This document shows positions 6,983 to 12,716 of a stretch of 12,716 nucleotides of DNA, one piece after another. Where the stretch lies: the NCBI GenBank assembly GCA_946615785.1, contig CAMOIA010000015.1, positions 1 to 12,716 of the forward strand, in the 5' to 3' direction. The DNA comes from an uncultured Clostridia bacterium. Lineage in GTDB: Bacteria > Bacillota > Clostridia > Christensenellales > Aristaeellaceae. The translations under genes were made by a program, and so were the position numbers. Within the stretch, counting starts at the first letter, position 1; each line of letters opens with the position of its first letter. Under the pieces are notes generated by a model that was not told the origin of the DNA, ran no database searches, and saw nothing but the letters and a program-made list of their open reading frames with translations.

Positions 6983-8797
6983 ATGCCCCCTTCCAGGATG
7001 CGCGGATATTTGACGGACGAGGAAAAAAAGAATCGGCCGAAGATCACAAAGGAACTCATCTTCCGCGTCCTCAGCTACCTGAAGCCCTATAAAAAGCAGC
7101 TTCTGCTCGTGCTCCTCTGCCTTGCGGTTTCGTCGGTGTGCAGCCTTTTGCCCTCCGTCATCACGGGCAAAATCATCGACGAGGGCCTGATCGGGCGGAG
7201 CATGAAGGCCCTTGTGACCTACATCCTTCTTTCCTTCGGCCTGACCCTGGGGGCCAGCCTGATCGGGGTTGCGGAAAGCTATCTGAACACGTGGATGGCG
7301 CAGCACATTTCCTATGATATGCGCAACCAGATGTTCAGGCACCTGCAGAAGATGAGCCACCGCTTCTTTACCTCCACCTCGCAGGGCGATATCATCACCC
7401 GCATGACGGGGGATATCAGCGGTGTGGAAAGCATCGTCACAAGCTCGTTTACAGGCATTTTGTCAAACGTTCTGACCCTTGCGGTCGCGGTGGTCGCCAT
7501 GTTCCAGAAGAACTGGATCCTGGCGCTTCTTGGCCTTGTGATCGTGCCGCTTTTTACCCTGCCGACACGGCTTGCGGGCAAGACCCGCTGGAAGCTTGCC
7601 GGGGAAGCGCAGGCCTGCAACGACGAGATCAACGGCATTCTCAATGAAACCCTGTCCGTCTCCGGACAGCTTCTGGTCAAGCTGTTCGGGCGGGAAAAGG
7701 ACGAATACGAACGCTATCGGGACGCGAACGGCCGCATGATCCGCCTGAACATCCGAGAGCGCATGGCAGGCCGCTGGTTTTTCGTGATCCTGACGACGCT
7801 CACCTCCGTCGGCCCCATGCTTTTGTACCTGGTGGGCGGCATCCTGATGATGCAGTACGACGCGAACCTGACGGTCGGCGACATTACGGTGCTCGTGGCC
7901 CTGCTCGGGCGCATGTACGGGCCTGTGAACAGCCTGTTGAACATGCAGGTGGAATGGATCCGCTCCATGGCGATGTTCACCCGCATTTTCGAGTATTTCG
8001 ACATGAAGCCCGAAATCGAAAACCCCGAGCACCCCGTGCATCCCGCGCAGGTGAAGGGCGAGGTGCGCTTTGACCACGTGGGCTTTGCGTATGAAAGCGA
8101 CCGGCCGATCCTCAAAGACGTCGATTTTACGCTCAAAAGCGGGGACTGCATCGCCATCGTCGGCCCGAGCGGCAGCGGCAAGAGCACCATCGTGAATCTG
8201 ATTCCGCGCCTTTTCGACGTGCAAAGCGGCTCGGTTACGTTTGACGGCGTGGATGTCAGGCAGATGGATTTAAATGAGCTGCGATCCCGGATCGGCGTGG
8301 TGACGCAGGAGACCTATCTTTTCAACGGCACCATCCGCGACAATCTGCTTTACGCCCGGCCGGACGCCACGGAAAGCGACATGATCGAGGCGTGCAAAAA
8401 GGCGAATATTTACGATTTCATTCAGAAACAGCCGGAAGGGTTTGACACCACGGTCGGCAACCGCGGCCTGAAGCTTTCCGGCGGCGAAAAGCAGCGCCTT
8501 TCGATCGCGCGGGTCCTTCTGAAGGATCCGGCGCTGCTGATCTTCGACGAAGCCACGTCGGCGCTTGATTCCATCAGCGAAAACCTGATCCAGAAGGCGA
8601 TCAATCCGCTGATCGAAAGCCGCACCAGCATCCTCATTGCCCACAGGCTTTCCACCATTCTGGCGGCGGACGAAATCCTGGTGGTGAAGGACGGGCGCAT
8701 TGCCGAACGCGGCACCCATAAGGATCTGGTGCACGCGGGCGGCACATATCAGGAACTGTATGAAACGCAGTTTCTGCGGGAAGAGGGGACTGAATGA
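6983..8797 (+). CDS. ABC exporter half-transporter, fused membrane and ATPase domains (MsbA/LmrA-like)
   Basis: A 604-residue half-transporter of the type that exports lipids, drugs or peptides and normally works as a dimer. The N-terminal half has six predicted helices, the first at about 38-60. The family loop YDMRNQMFRHLQKM with RFFTSTSQGDIITRM marks the coupling region. The ATPase half has Walker A GPSGSGKS (394-401), Q-loop VVTQETYLF, signature LSGGEKQR (498-505), Walker B LLIFDE with catalytic Glu523, D-loop SALD and switch His554 (AHRLS). All are canonical, so a homodimer with two active sites is expected. There is no adjacent partner half-transporter and no peptidase domain, so a C39 bacteriocin exporter is excluded. 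The ribosome site GGAGG (6971-6975) sits 7 bp before ATG. It follows the DAHP synthase by 51 bp with no terminator between, and its stop overlaps the next start. The substrate is unknown. Confidence 0.95.
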   Translation: MPPSRMRGYLTDEEKKNRPKITKELIFRVLSYLKPYKKQLLLVLLCLAVSSVCSLLPSVITGKIIDEGLIGRSMKALVTYILLSFGLTLGASLIGVAESYLNTWMAQHISYDMRNQMFRHLQKMSHRFFTSTSQGDIITRMTGDISGVESIVTSSFTGILSNVLTLAVAVVAMFQKNWILALLGLVIVPLFTLPTRLAGKTRWKLAGEAQACNDEINGILNETLSVSGQLLVKLFGREKDEYERYRDANGRMIRLNIRERMAGRWFFVILTTLTSVGPMLLYLVGGILMMQYDANLTVGDITVLVALLGRMYGPVNSLLNMQVEWIRSMAMFTRIFEYFDMKPEIENPEHPVHPAQVKGEVRFDHVGFAYESDRPILKDVDFTLKSGDCIAIVGPSGSGKSTIVNLIPRLFDVQSGSVTFDGVDVRQMDLNELRSRIGVVTQETYLFNGTIRDNLLYARPDATESDMIEACKKANIYDFIQKQPEGFDTTVGNRGLKLSGGEKQRLSIARVLLKDPALLIFDEATSALDSISENLIQKAINPLIESRTSILIAHRLSTILAADEILVVKDGRIAERGTHKDLVHAGGTYQELYETQFLREEGTE

Positions 8798-9894
8798 CGG
8801 CAGCAAACGGCGGAGAAGGCGCTGCTGCTTTTGCAGCGGGGGAGCGTTTTCCGAAGGATATGCCCCTGCCGCAGCGCGGGGAGGTGCTCTCGCTTCTTGG
8901 GCATTACGGCGTTTCCTGGGACGGGGAGATCCACCTGATCGATTCCACGCACGATGAAAACGACATCCGTCTGAATTACATCATCGGAAAACAGTGGGTG
9001 CTCCGGGTGTTCAAAGCGCCGGGAATGAACGAAAAGCGCATGGGCGACCTTTCGCGCCTGGTTGAGCGCTATCTTGCCGCGGGCATTCTCTGTCCGCGGT
9101 TTCTGAGGGGCGAGGACGGGCTTTTCCTGCGTGCCTTCGGGCCGTATCAGTGCAGCCTGTCGGAATATATTGACCTGCCGCTCGCAAGCGGGGAAAAGCC
9201 TGCGGATGAAGATCGGCTCATCCGGGAGGTTCAGGAGAATACCGCCCGCTTTGCGGAACGATATCGGGATATGAACCTCTCTGACACCATGGGCATGTAC
9301 AGCCTGTTTGACCTGTGCCCGTTTGATCAGGAGGCGGGCATCGACGAAAAAGAAGACAATTTCCGTCAATTGACCGCCGATTTGCGGGAGCAGCATGAAA
9401 ACAGCCTTGCCGGGGCGCTGGAAAAAAAGCACGCCTTCGTCCGGGCAAGGCTGAAAAGCATATATCGCGCGCTTCCGCGCTGCGTGTTTCAGGGCGACGA
9501 AAACTTTTCCAACGTGCTTGTCGACGCAGAGGGGCATTTCAAAGGGTTCATCGATTTCAACCTTGCCGGAACGGAGGTCGTGGTGAACCAGCTTGCAAAC
9601 CTGGTGGGTTTTGACTATGCCGAAAAATGCAGCGAACCCATCGGCGCGAAAACGCGGCTCGATCATGCCGTCAGGGGTTTCCGAACCAATATGCGGGATG
9701 TTCTTGCGGTCTATCATGCGACGGCGCAGGAGCGGAGTGCGATGAATCTGTACGCGTGGATCGTGATGATCGCCCAATGGCCGACGCTCTGCTTTTTCAG
9801 GGACGCCCTGAAGGGTGCGCTCCGGGATGAAATCCTGGCGCTTGTGAGCCTGATTGCGGAATTTCCGGAAGAAACGCTGACCGCGGGGCTGTGA
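8794..9894 (+). CDS. Aminoglycoside phosphotransferase (APH)-fold kinase-like protein
   Basis: A soluble 366-residue protein of the APH/choline-kinase-like fold. The N-lobe has WVLRVFKAPG (about 69-78), where the strand and basic residue expected to hold ATP lie. The C-lobe has QGDENFSN (233-240), corresponding to the family HGDxxxxN catalytic loop with Asp235 and Asn240 kept but Gln in place of His. It is followed by IDFNLAG (253-259), whose Asp254 corresponds to the metal-binding Asp. Relatives phosphorylate antibiotics, homoserine, choline, sugars or other small molecules, and many are of unknown substrate, so resistance should not be assumed. The ATG overlaps the exporter stop by 4 bp (ATGA), pointing to coupled translation and perhaps a shared substrate or pathway. 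The long N-terminus before residue 30 has low complexity (Ala/Gly rich). Fold confident; substrate unknown. Confidence 0.8.
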   Translation: MTAANGGEGAAAFAAGERFPKDMPLPQRGEVLSLLGHYGVSWDGEIHLIDSTHDENDIRLNYIIGKQWVLRVFKAPGMNEKRMGDLSRLVERYLAAGILCPRFLRGEDGLFLRAFGPYQCSLSEYIDLPLASGEKPADEDRLIREVQENTARFAERYRDMNLSDTMGMYSLFDLCPFDQEAGIDEKEDNFRQLTADLREQHENSLAGALEKKHAFVRARLKSIYRALPRCVFQGDENFSNVLVDAEGHFKGFIDFNLAGTEVVVNQLANLVGFDYAEKCSEPIGAKTRLDHAVRGFRTNMRDVLAVYHATAQERSAMNLYAWIVMIAQWPTLCFFRDALKGALRDEILALVSLIAEFPEETLTAGL

Positions 9895-9911
9895 GGCCTC
9901 CTTAGCGGGAT

Positions 9912-9926
9912 GGCGGCGAAACCGCC
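9912..9926. other. Short GC hairpin between convergent genes, without a T-run
   Basis: GGCGG (9912-9916) and CCGCC (9922-9926) form a 5-bp stem with a 5-base loop, 17 bp after the kinase stop. On the plus strand it is followed by GTGTGAAAAA, not T, so it is not a standard intrinsic terminator for the rightward operon. I see no better plus-strand terminator before the convergent gene. Confidence 0.3.
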
Positions 9927-9931
9927 GTGTG

Positions 9932-9976
9932 AAAAACCGTACGGGAAAACGGGTTTATGGATGGTTTTCCCGGTAC
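9932..9976 (-). terminator. Terminator of the CotH-like gene, overlapping its stop codon
   Basis: A 12-of-13 bp inverted repeat (9939-9950 and 9964-9976, one bulged base) with a 13-base loop spans the stop codon of the leftward CotH-like gene. On the minus strand it is followed within two bases by five T (9932-9936). A competing smaller stem (9934-9940 with 9949-9956) also ends at the same T-run. Because the stem begins inside the last codons, ribosomes finishing translation could affect its folding. Confidence 0.65.
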
Positions 9977-11187
9977 TCCGTCCAGCTGTCTCCTGGCACC
10001 TCGGGAAGCGAGGGCCTTTCGCCGAAGAAGCGCGCCATGTCTGCGTCCGACACCTGCAATTCCCGCTGGACGCTGTCATACAGGTACCAGGGACGCTGCG
10101 GAAGGGTCTTGTCCCGCAGGCGGTATACGCGGTAGCGCTGGAACAGCAGGGCGTCCTCGGCGTTTTCGGCCGGGTAATCAAAATCGTTCTTCAGCGTTTC
10201 GGAAAACGCCGCTGCCCAGCGCTGCATGTGGGACGGCAGTGCGGCTGCAATCCGCTCGTTTTCCGCGTCTACGGCTGCCTGCATCACCGGCACAGGGAGC
10301 GCCCGGTACACGTTGCCAAGCTTTTCGAGAAACGCTTCCCGGAACGCCGGAGCGGAGAGCAGGGCCTGTGCGAGCCTTCCCAGGTCCTGGCGTGCCTGCT
10401 GCGAAAAAATCCTGCCGACGGAATTGTCCCGGGCGGAGAAAAAGGCATAGGCAAAATCGCCCAGGGCGCATTTCCAGGGGCCGCCTTCCGCCTGATAAAA
10501 GAAGTAAGACCCATAGAAATTGGAATTGCCGAAACAGGTGTTGATTGCAAGGCAATTCAGAAAGCTTTCTGTATCAAAAAGTGTTTTCGCGCTTTCACAG
10601 GCTTCCGCGTCGGAAAAGTCCATGGTCAGGAGCTGCCTGAGCGCGTCCCGGAAGCCGGCCTTTCCAAAGATGACCGTTCCGCTCCCGTCTGCGACACTCA
10701 GCGACGCGGTATCCGTCAGTCCTTCGAAGCGGGCGGCGGCATCCCATATCGATTCACGCCGGGTGTACAGCCCGGCGTATTCGCCGTTCAGGTATACCTC
10801 CACGGGCTCCTGCTTTCGCACTGCGACGGGCAGGGAGCACCTGGCGATGAGATCGCAGCAGACCTGGCTGATCAGACGGGTGTACATGCCGTCGTTACCG
10901 CCGTTATAAAGGAAAAAGCTCGTAATTTCGTTTTCAATGCGCAGGCTTTTCTGGGGGAGCGCAATTTCGGCCACGTCCATATGGCCGCCGGAAAGGTACA
11001 GCTTTGCGTCAAAGGCGTTTTCCCGGTCGATGAATACCTTCGCGTCCACGCCGTCTGTGACGGAAAGGACGGCCTCGTCCGGAAAGGTGATCTGAATCAC
11101 CGGAAGGGGCTGGCTTTCACACAGCCCCGGCAGGGCCAATACGCAAAGCAGAAGACAGAGTGCGGTCAACAATCCCGTTCTTTTCAT
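9955..11187 (-). CDS. Secreted CotH-family protein (CotH kinase-like, possibly degenerate)
   Basis: Exported 410-residue protein with a CotH-type domain. CotH proteins are atypical, secreted or spore-coat protein kinases. Residues 1-23 form a signal peptide (basic MKRTG, then a leucine-rich core). Cleavage after GLC at 23 is plausible; PGLC is a poor lipobox. Family landmarks are QKSLRIE (79-85), FLYNGGND (92-99), PVEVYLNGEYAGLYTRRE (128-145), FLNCLAINTCFGNSN (209-223), PWKCALGDFAYAF (237-249) and a C-terminal helical part ending at the RW pair (323-324). In typical relatives the second-last block reads like GNTD and the last like WDFDWAF. Here these are GNSN and GDFA, so acidic residues likely needed for catalysis are changed. 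The start is set at the second of two adjacent ATGs because GGAGG (11195-11199) is 7 bp away; the first ATG, ending at 11190, is only 4 bp away. It is divergent from a sigma factor gene. Confidence 0.78.
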   Translation of the reverse strand: MKRTGLLTALCLLLCVLALPGLCESQPLPVIQITFPDEAVLSVTDGVDAKVFIDRENAFDAKLYLSGGHMDVAEIALPQKSLRIENEITSFFLYNGGNDGMYTRLISQVCCDLIARCSLPVAVRKQEPVEVYLNGEYAGLYTRRESIWDAAARFEGLTDTASLSVADGSGTVIFGKAGFRDALRQLLTMDFSDAEACESAKTLFDTESFLNCLAINTCFGNSNFYGSYFFYQAEGGPWKCALGDFAYAFFSARDNSVGRIFSQQARQDLGRLAQALLSAPAFREAFLEKLGNVYRALPVPVMQAAVDAENERIAAALPSHMQRWAAAFSETLKNDFDYPAENAEDALLFQRYRVYRLRDKTLPQRPWYLYDSVQRELQVSDADMARFFGERPSLPEVPGDSWTEYRENHP

Positions 11188-11194
11188 CATAGCA

Positions 11195-11199
11195 CCTCC
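11195..11199 (-). promoter_or_regulatory. Ribosome binding site deciding the CotH-like start
   Basis: GGAGG on the minus strand lies 7 bp before the ATG at 11185-11187 and 4 bp before the adjacent ATG at 11188-11190. It favours the second ATG and argues against the further upstream ATG at 11221-11223, which would put non-hydrophobic residues in front of the signal peptide. Confidence 0.7.
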
Positions 11200-11299
11200 G
11201 TTTTTGTTCGCCTTACAAAACATCTATTGCGCGAAAACGGAAAAGCAAATTATTGTAAAGAATTTTTGTCCGTTGTTCGTATGACTAAATTTTCTGCGG

Positions 11300-11327
11300 C
11301 TGAAACGGTTTGTTTTTGCCGTTTCAG
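11300..11327. promoter_or_regulatory. Inverted repeat in the divergent CotH-like/sigma factor region
   Basis: CTGAAACGG (11300-11308) and CCGTTTCAG (11319-11327) are a perfect 9-bp inverted repeat with a T-rich 10-base spacer. No T-run follows on either strand, so a terminator is unlikely. Each arm contains TGAAAC, which is the -35 motif used by some extracytoplasmic-function sigma factors such as B. subtilis SigW, but the expected CGTA-like -10 is not at 16-17 bp; a CGTT lies only 13 bp away. It may be an operator or an RNA hairpin in the sigma-factor leader. A looser pair AACGGA (11236-11241) and TCCGTT (11269-11274) lies nearby. I could not assign firm promoters in 11191-11400. Confidence 0.45.
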
Positions 11328-11385
11328 GCAATAACAATTGCAGGGGCTGGATTGTGTCCGCCCCATGCCGACGACGGGAGCGCGG

Positions 11386-11393
11386 AAAGGAGG
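11386..11393 (+). promoter_or_regulatory. Ribosome binding site indicating a TTG start for the sigma factor
   Basis: AAAGGAGG is a near-perfect Shine-Dalgarno sequence, 7 bp before TTG at 11401. The upstream ATG at 11365 and the non-ATG codon at 11338 in the same frame have no such site, and the residues they would add look unlike a sigma factor. Confidence 0.8.
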
Positions 11394-11400
11394 GAGCGGG

Positions 11401-11931
11401 TTGCTTTCAGAGGATGAAAAGCGTTTTTTGGACGAAATCTACCGGAAATACGCGAAATCTCTGTTTTATTACAGCCTGTCCCTGCTGAAGGCCCTGCCGG
11501 ACGCGCAATCGCTTGCCGAAGAGTGCATGCAGGAGACCTTTGAGATTGCCCTGCGGAAGATCAGGACGCTCCGGGCGCATGCGCTTCTGGAAGGCTGGCT
11601 TTACAAAACGTGCAGGCAGATCTGCCTTTCCAGGCGCCGGAAGCTTTACAACCGGAGGCGGATCACAGGCCCTTCGGTTTCCGTTGAAAGCGCGTACAGT
11701 ATTTCAGACCAGCACGACCTGATCGATGAATGGGTTGAGCAACATGATGCCGAAAGAAAAAAGCAGCGGCTCAAACAGGCGCTGACGGTGCAGGAGCTTT
11801 CCGTTTTCCGCCTGTATTTTGAACAGGAATGCTCCGTGAAAGCGTGCGCGGAAAGCCTTGGCATGACGGAAACCGCGGTGCAGGGGACGATCCAGCGCAT
11901 TCGGGGAAAAGCGAAAAAGACGATGCGGTAA
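11401..11931 (+). CDS. RNA polymerase sigma factor, sigma-70 family, ECF-like
   Basis: A 176-residue sigma factor with only regions 2 and 4, the size of an extracytoplasmic-function type. Region 2 spans about 10-80, with the core-binding stretch AEECMQETFEIALRKI (39-54) and the -10 recognition part GWLYKTCRQICLSRRRK (65-81). A charged linker (82-120) follows. Region 4 (about 122-174) has a helix-turn-helix, ECSVKACAESLGMTETAVQ (143-161), that would read the -35 element. The start is taken as TTG at 11401 because of the strong ribosome site 7 bp before it; an in-frame reading from 11338 would add 21 unlikely residues. The weak start codon may keep expression low. It is followed after 46 bp by a membrane protein likely to be its anti-sigma factor, the usual arrangement in which a surface signal frees the sigma factor. 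Its regulon is unknown; the divergent CotH-like gene is a candidate. Confidence 0.9.
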   Translation: MLSEDEKRFLDEIYRKYAKSLFYYSLSLLKALPDAQSLAEECMQETFEIALRKIRTLRAHALLEGWLYKTCRQICLSRRRKLYNRRRITGPSVSVESAYSISDQHDLIDEWVEQHDAERKKQRLKQALTVQELSVFRLYFEQECSVKACAESLGMTETAVQGTIQRIRGKAKKTMR

Positions 11932-11962
11932 CGGGGCGTCTTTGGCGATGACAGCTTTTGAT

Positions 11963-11970
11963 GGGGAGGG
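11963..11970 (+). promoter_or_regulatory. Ribosome binding site indicating a GTG start for the putative anti-sigma factor
   Basis: GGGGAGGG lies 7 bp before GTG at 11978. An in-frame ATG at 11948 exists, but its upstream bases (GGGGCGTCTTTGGCG) give only a poor match to a ribosome site. The two starts differ by ten residues, which do not alter the interpretation. Confidence 0.6.
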
Positions 11971-11977
11971 TTTTTCC

Positions 11978-12716
11978 GTGCGTGAGGATCACGGGGGTCA
12001 AACGAGACCTGTCGATCAGGTTTTGGAAGAAATTCAATATGGCCTTGCTTCCGTGGAGGAGACCAGGGAAAGGCTGCTTGGAATCGTGGAAAAAGCGCTT
12101 TCCGGCCCCGAAGTGCGGGATGAGGACCGGGAAAAAGCGGCGCTGTGCATTTCACTTCTTGAGAAGCTGGATGGCGGCATGGCCGATGAAAACCTTGAGC
12201 GCGGGCTGGATGCGGTCGCCAGAGCACACGGCGCGTACAAACGGCGCAAAAGGAACCTTATGCGCGCTTTCGCGTCGGCGGCCGCAGCGCTTTTCCTGTT
12301 CGCGGGGCTGTCGGCGCTGAAAGTCCTTCCGCCCATTCCGGGCCTTTTCAAGGCTTCGACGGGCGTGGAGTCAGCCGATTTTGCCAAAGCAGCTTTGGTT
12401 TCACCTCAAACCGTTGCGGACGCGGTCGCCGCCCATCAGAGGTCGGGTTCACTGTTTTTTTCAGCGGAAACGAAAGACGCGCTGGCAGCCTTTCTCGGCT
12501 TTGACCCCAAGGTTCCCGAAACGATCGACGGGGCGTATCAGGCGGCTGCATACAGCGCGCTGATCGCCCCGGGCGGCATCAGGATCCGCTGCGCCTATCG
12601 GGCTATAGACGGCGCCGCGAATGGAATGGTTCTGAAACAATACCTGTATACGGACAGCCGGAACGTCCATACCCTGTGGGAGGAGGACGTTCCCGGGCAA
12701 ACGCAGTTTACCTGGA
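11978..12716 (+). CDS. Putative membrane-bound anti-sigma factor, partial (runs off right edge)
   Basis: An open frame with no stop to the window end gives at least 246 residues. Residues 1-95 are polar, acidic and helix-rich, with heptad-like stretches (VDQVLEEI, VEETRERLLGIVEKAL). A strongly basic patch KRRKRN (88-93) precedes one hydrophobic helix (about 96-117, RAFASAAAALFLFAGLSAL). The rest (about 118 onward) is outside the membrane by the positive-inside rule and looks like a globular domain. A cytoplasmic helical N-terminus, one membrane segment and an outer sensor domain directly behind a sigma gene is the usual plan of an anti-sigma factor. There is no HxxxCxxC zinc motif, so it is not a ZAS-type protein. 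I do not recognise the outer domain. The role is inferred from topology and position only. Confidence 0.6.
   Translation, partial: MREDHGGQTRPVDQVLEEIQYGLASVEETRERLLGIVEKALSGPEVRDEDREKAALCISLLEKLDGGMADENLERGLDAVARAHGAYKRRKRNLMRAFASAAAALFLFAGLSALKVLPPIPGLFKASTGVESADFAKAALVSPQTVADAVAAHQRSGSLFFSAETKDALAAFLGFDPKVPETIDGAYQAAAYSALIAPGGIRIRCAYRAIDGAANGMVLKQYLYTDSRNVHTLWEEDVPGQTQFTW

Noticed and set aside
6350..7360. Minus-strand open frame (336 codons) across the DAHP synthase/exporter junction
   Set aside because: It runs antisense across two well-supported genes and their boundary; composition is typical of a shadow frame.
7463..8224. Minus-strand open frame (253 codons) inside the exporter gene
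   Set aside because: Antisense to a canonical ABC exporter; His/Arg/Asp-rich and featureless.
8794..9894. Calling the APH-fold gene an aminoglycoside resistance gene
   Set aside because: The fold is shared by many metabolic kinases, the catalytic motif is atypical and no resistance-type mobile context exists.
9910..11334. Long plus-strand open frame (474 codons) opposite the CotH-like gene
   Set aside because: The minus-strand gene has a signal peptide, a well-placed ribosome site, a terminator and CotH landmarks; the plus frame has none.
11224..11400. SigW-like autoregulated promoter for the sigma factor
   Set aside because: TGAAAC is present but no CGTA-like -10 is found at 16-17 bp; kept only as a palindrome.

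Overview
The window looks like the chromosome of a GC-rich, gut-type clostridial member of the Bacillota. The reasons are protein style, strong AGGAGG-type ribosome binding sites, TTGNNN/TANNNT vegetative-type promoters, a sigma/anti-sigma pair of clostridial type and a CotH-like protein. This assignment is an impression from the sequence, not a database result. I see no rRNA, tRNA, CRISPR array, transposase or phage gene.

Region 1 (1-200) is intergenic. It holds a GC-rich structured repeat with a second partial copy at the left edge, then a strong terminator for the leftward operon.

Region 2 (201-5607, minus strand) is a four-gene carbohydrate-type ABC importer. It is read from a promoter near 5677-5705 in the order solute-binding protein, ATPase, MalF-type permease, MalG-type permease. 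A perfect 11-bp hairpin with a T-run lies between the binding-protein gene and the ATPase gene and probably trims expression of the membrane part. Two oddities stand out. The binding protein has a cleavable signal peptide but no lipobox cysteine. Both permeases carry an extra N-terminal membrane helix plus a roughly 140-150 residue, helix-rich extracytoplasmic domain ahead of the usual permease core. I infer that these domains may hold or sense the binding protein.

Region 3 (5608-9894, plus strand) starts with a 283-bp divergent promoter region. It then carries a type I DAHP synthase (first step of the shikimate pathway), an MsbA/LmrA-like ABC exporter, and an aminoglycoside-phosphotransferase-fold kinase whose start overlaps the exporter stop by 4 bp. 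The last two are probably translationally coupled. What they export or phosphorylate cannot be read from sequence.

Region 4 (9895-12716) begins with a leftward CotH-family secreted protein that ends at a terminator facing the kinase gene. It is divergent from a rightward sigma-70-family (ECF-like) sigma factor followed by a single-pass membrane protein that is probably its anti-sigma factor and runs off the right edge. The sigma gene very likely starts at TTG and the anti-sigma at GTG. A 9-bp inverted repeat lies in the divergent region. The CotH-like protein appears to have lost acidic residues expected in an active CotH kinase.

No clearly new defence or mobile system is visible. The most novel candidates are the ectodomain-bearing permease pair with a non-lipidated binding protein, and the CotH-like/sigma/anti-sigma cluster.
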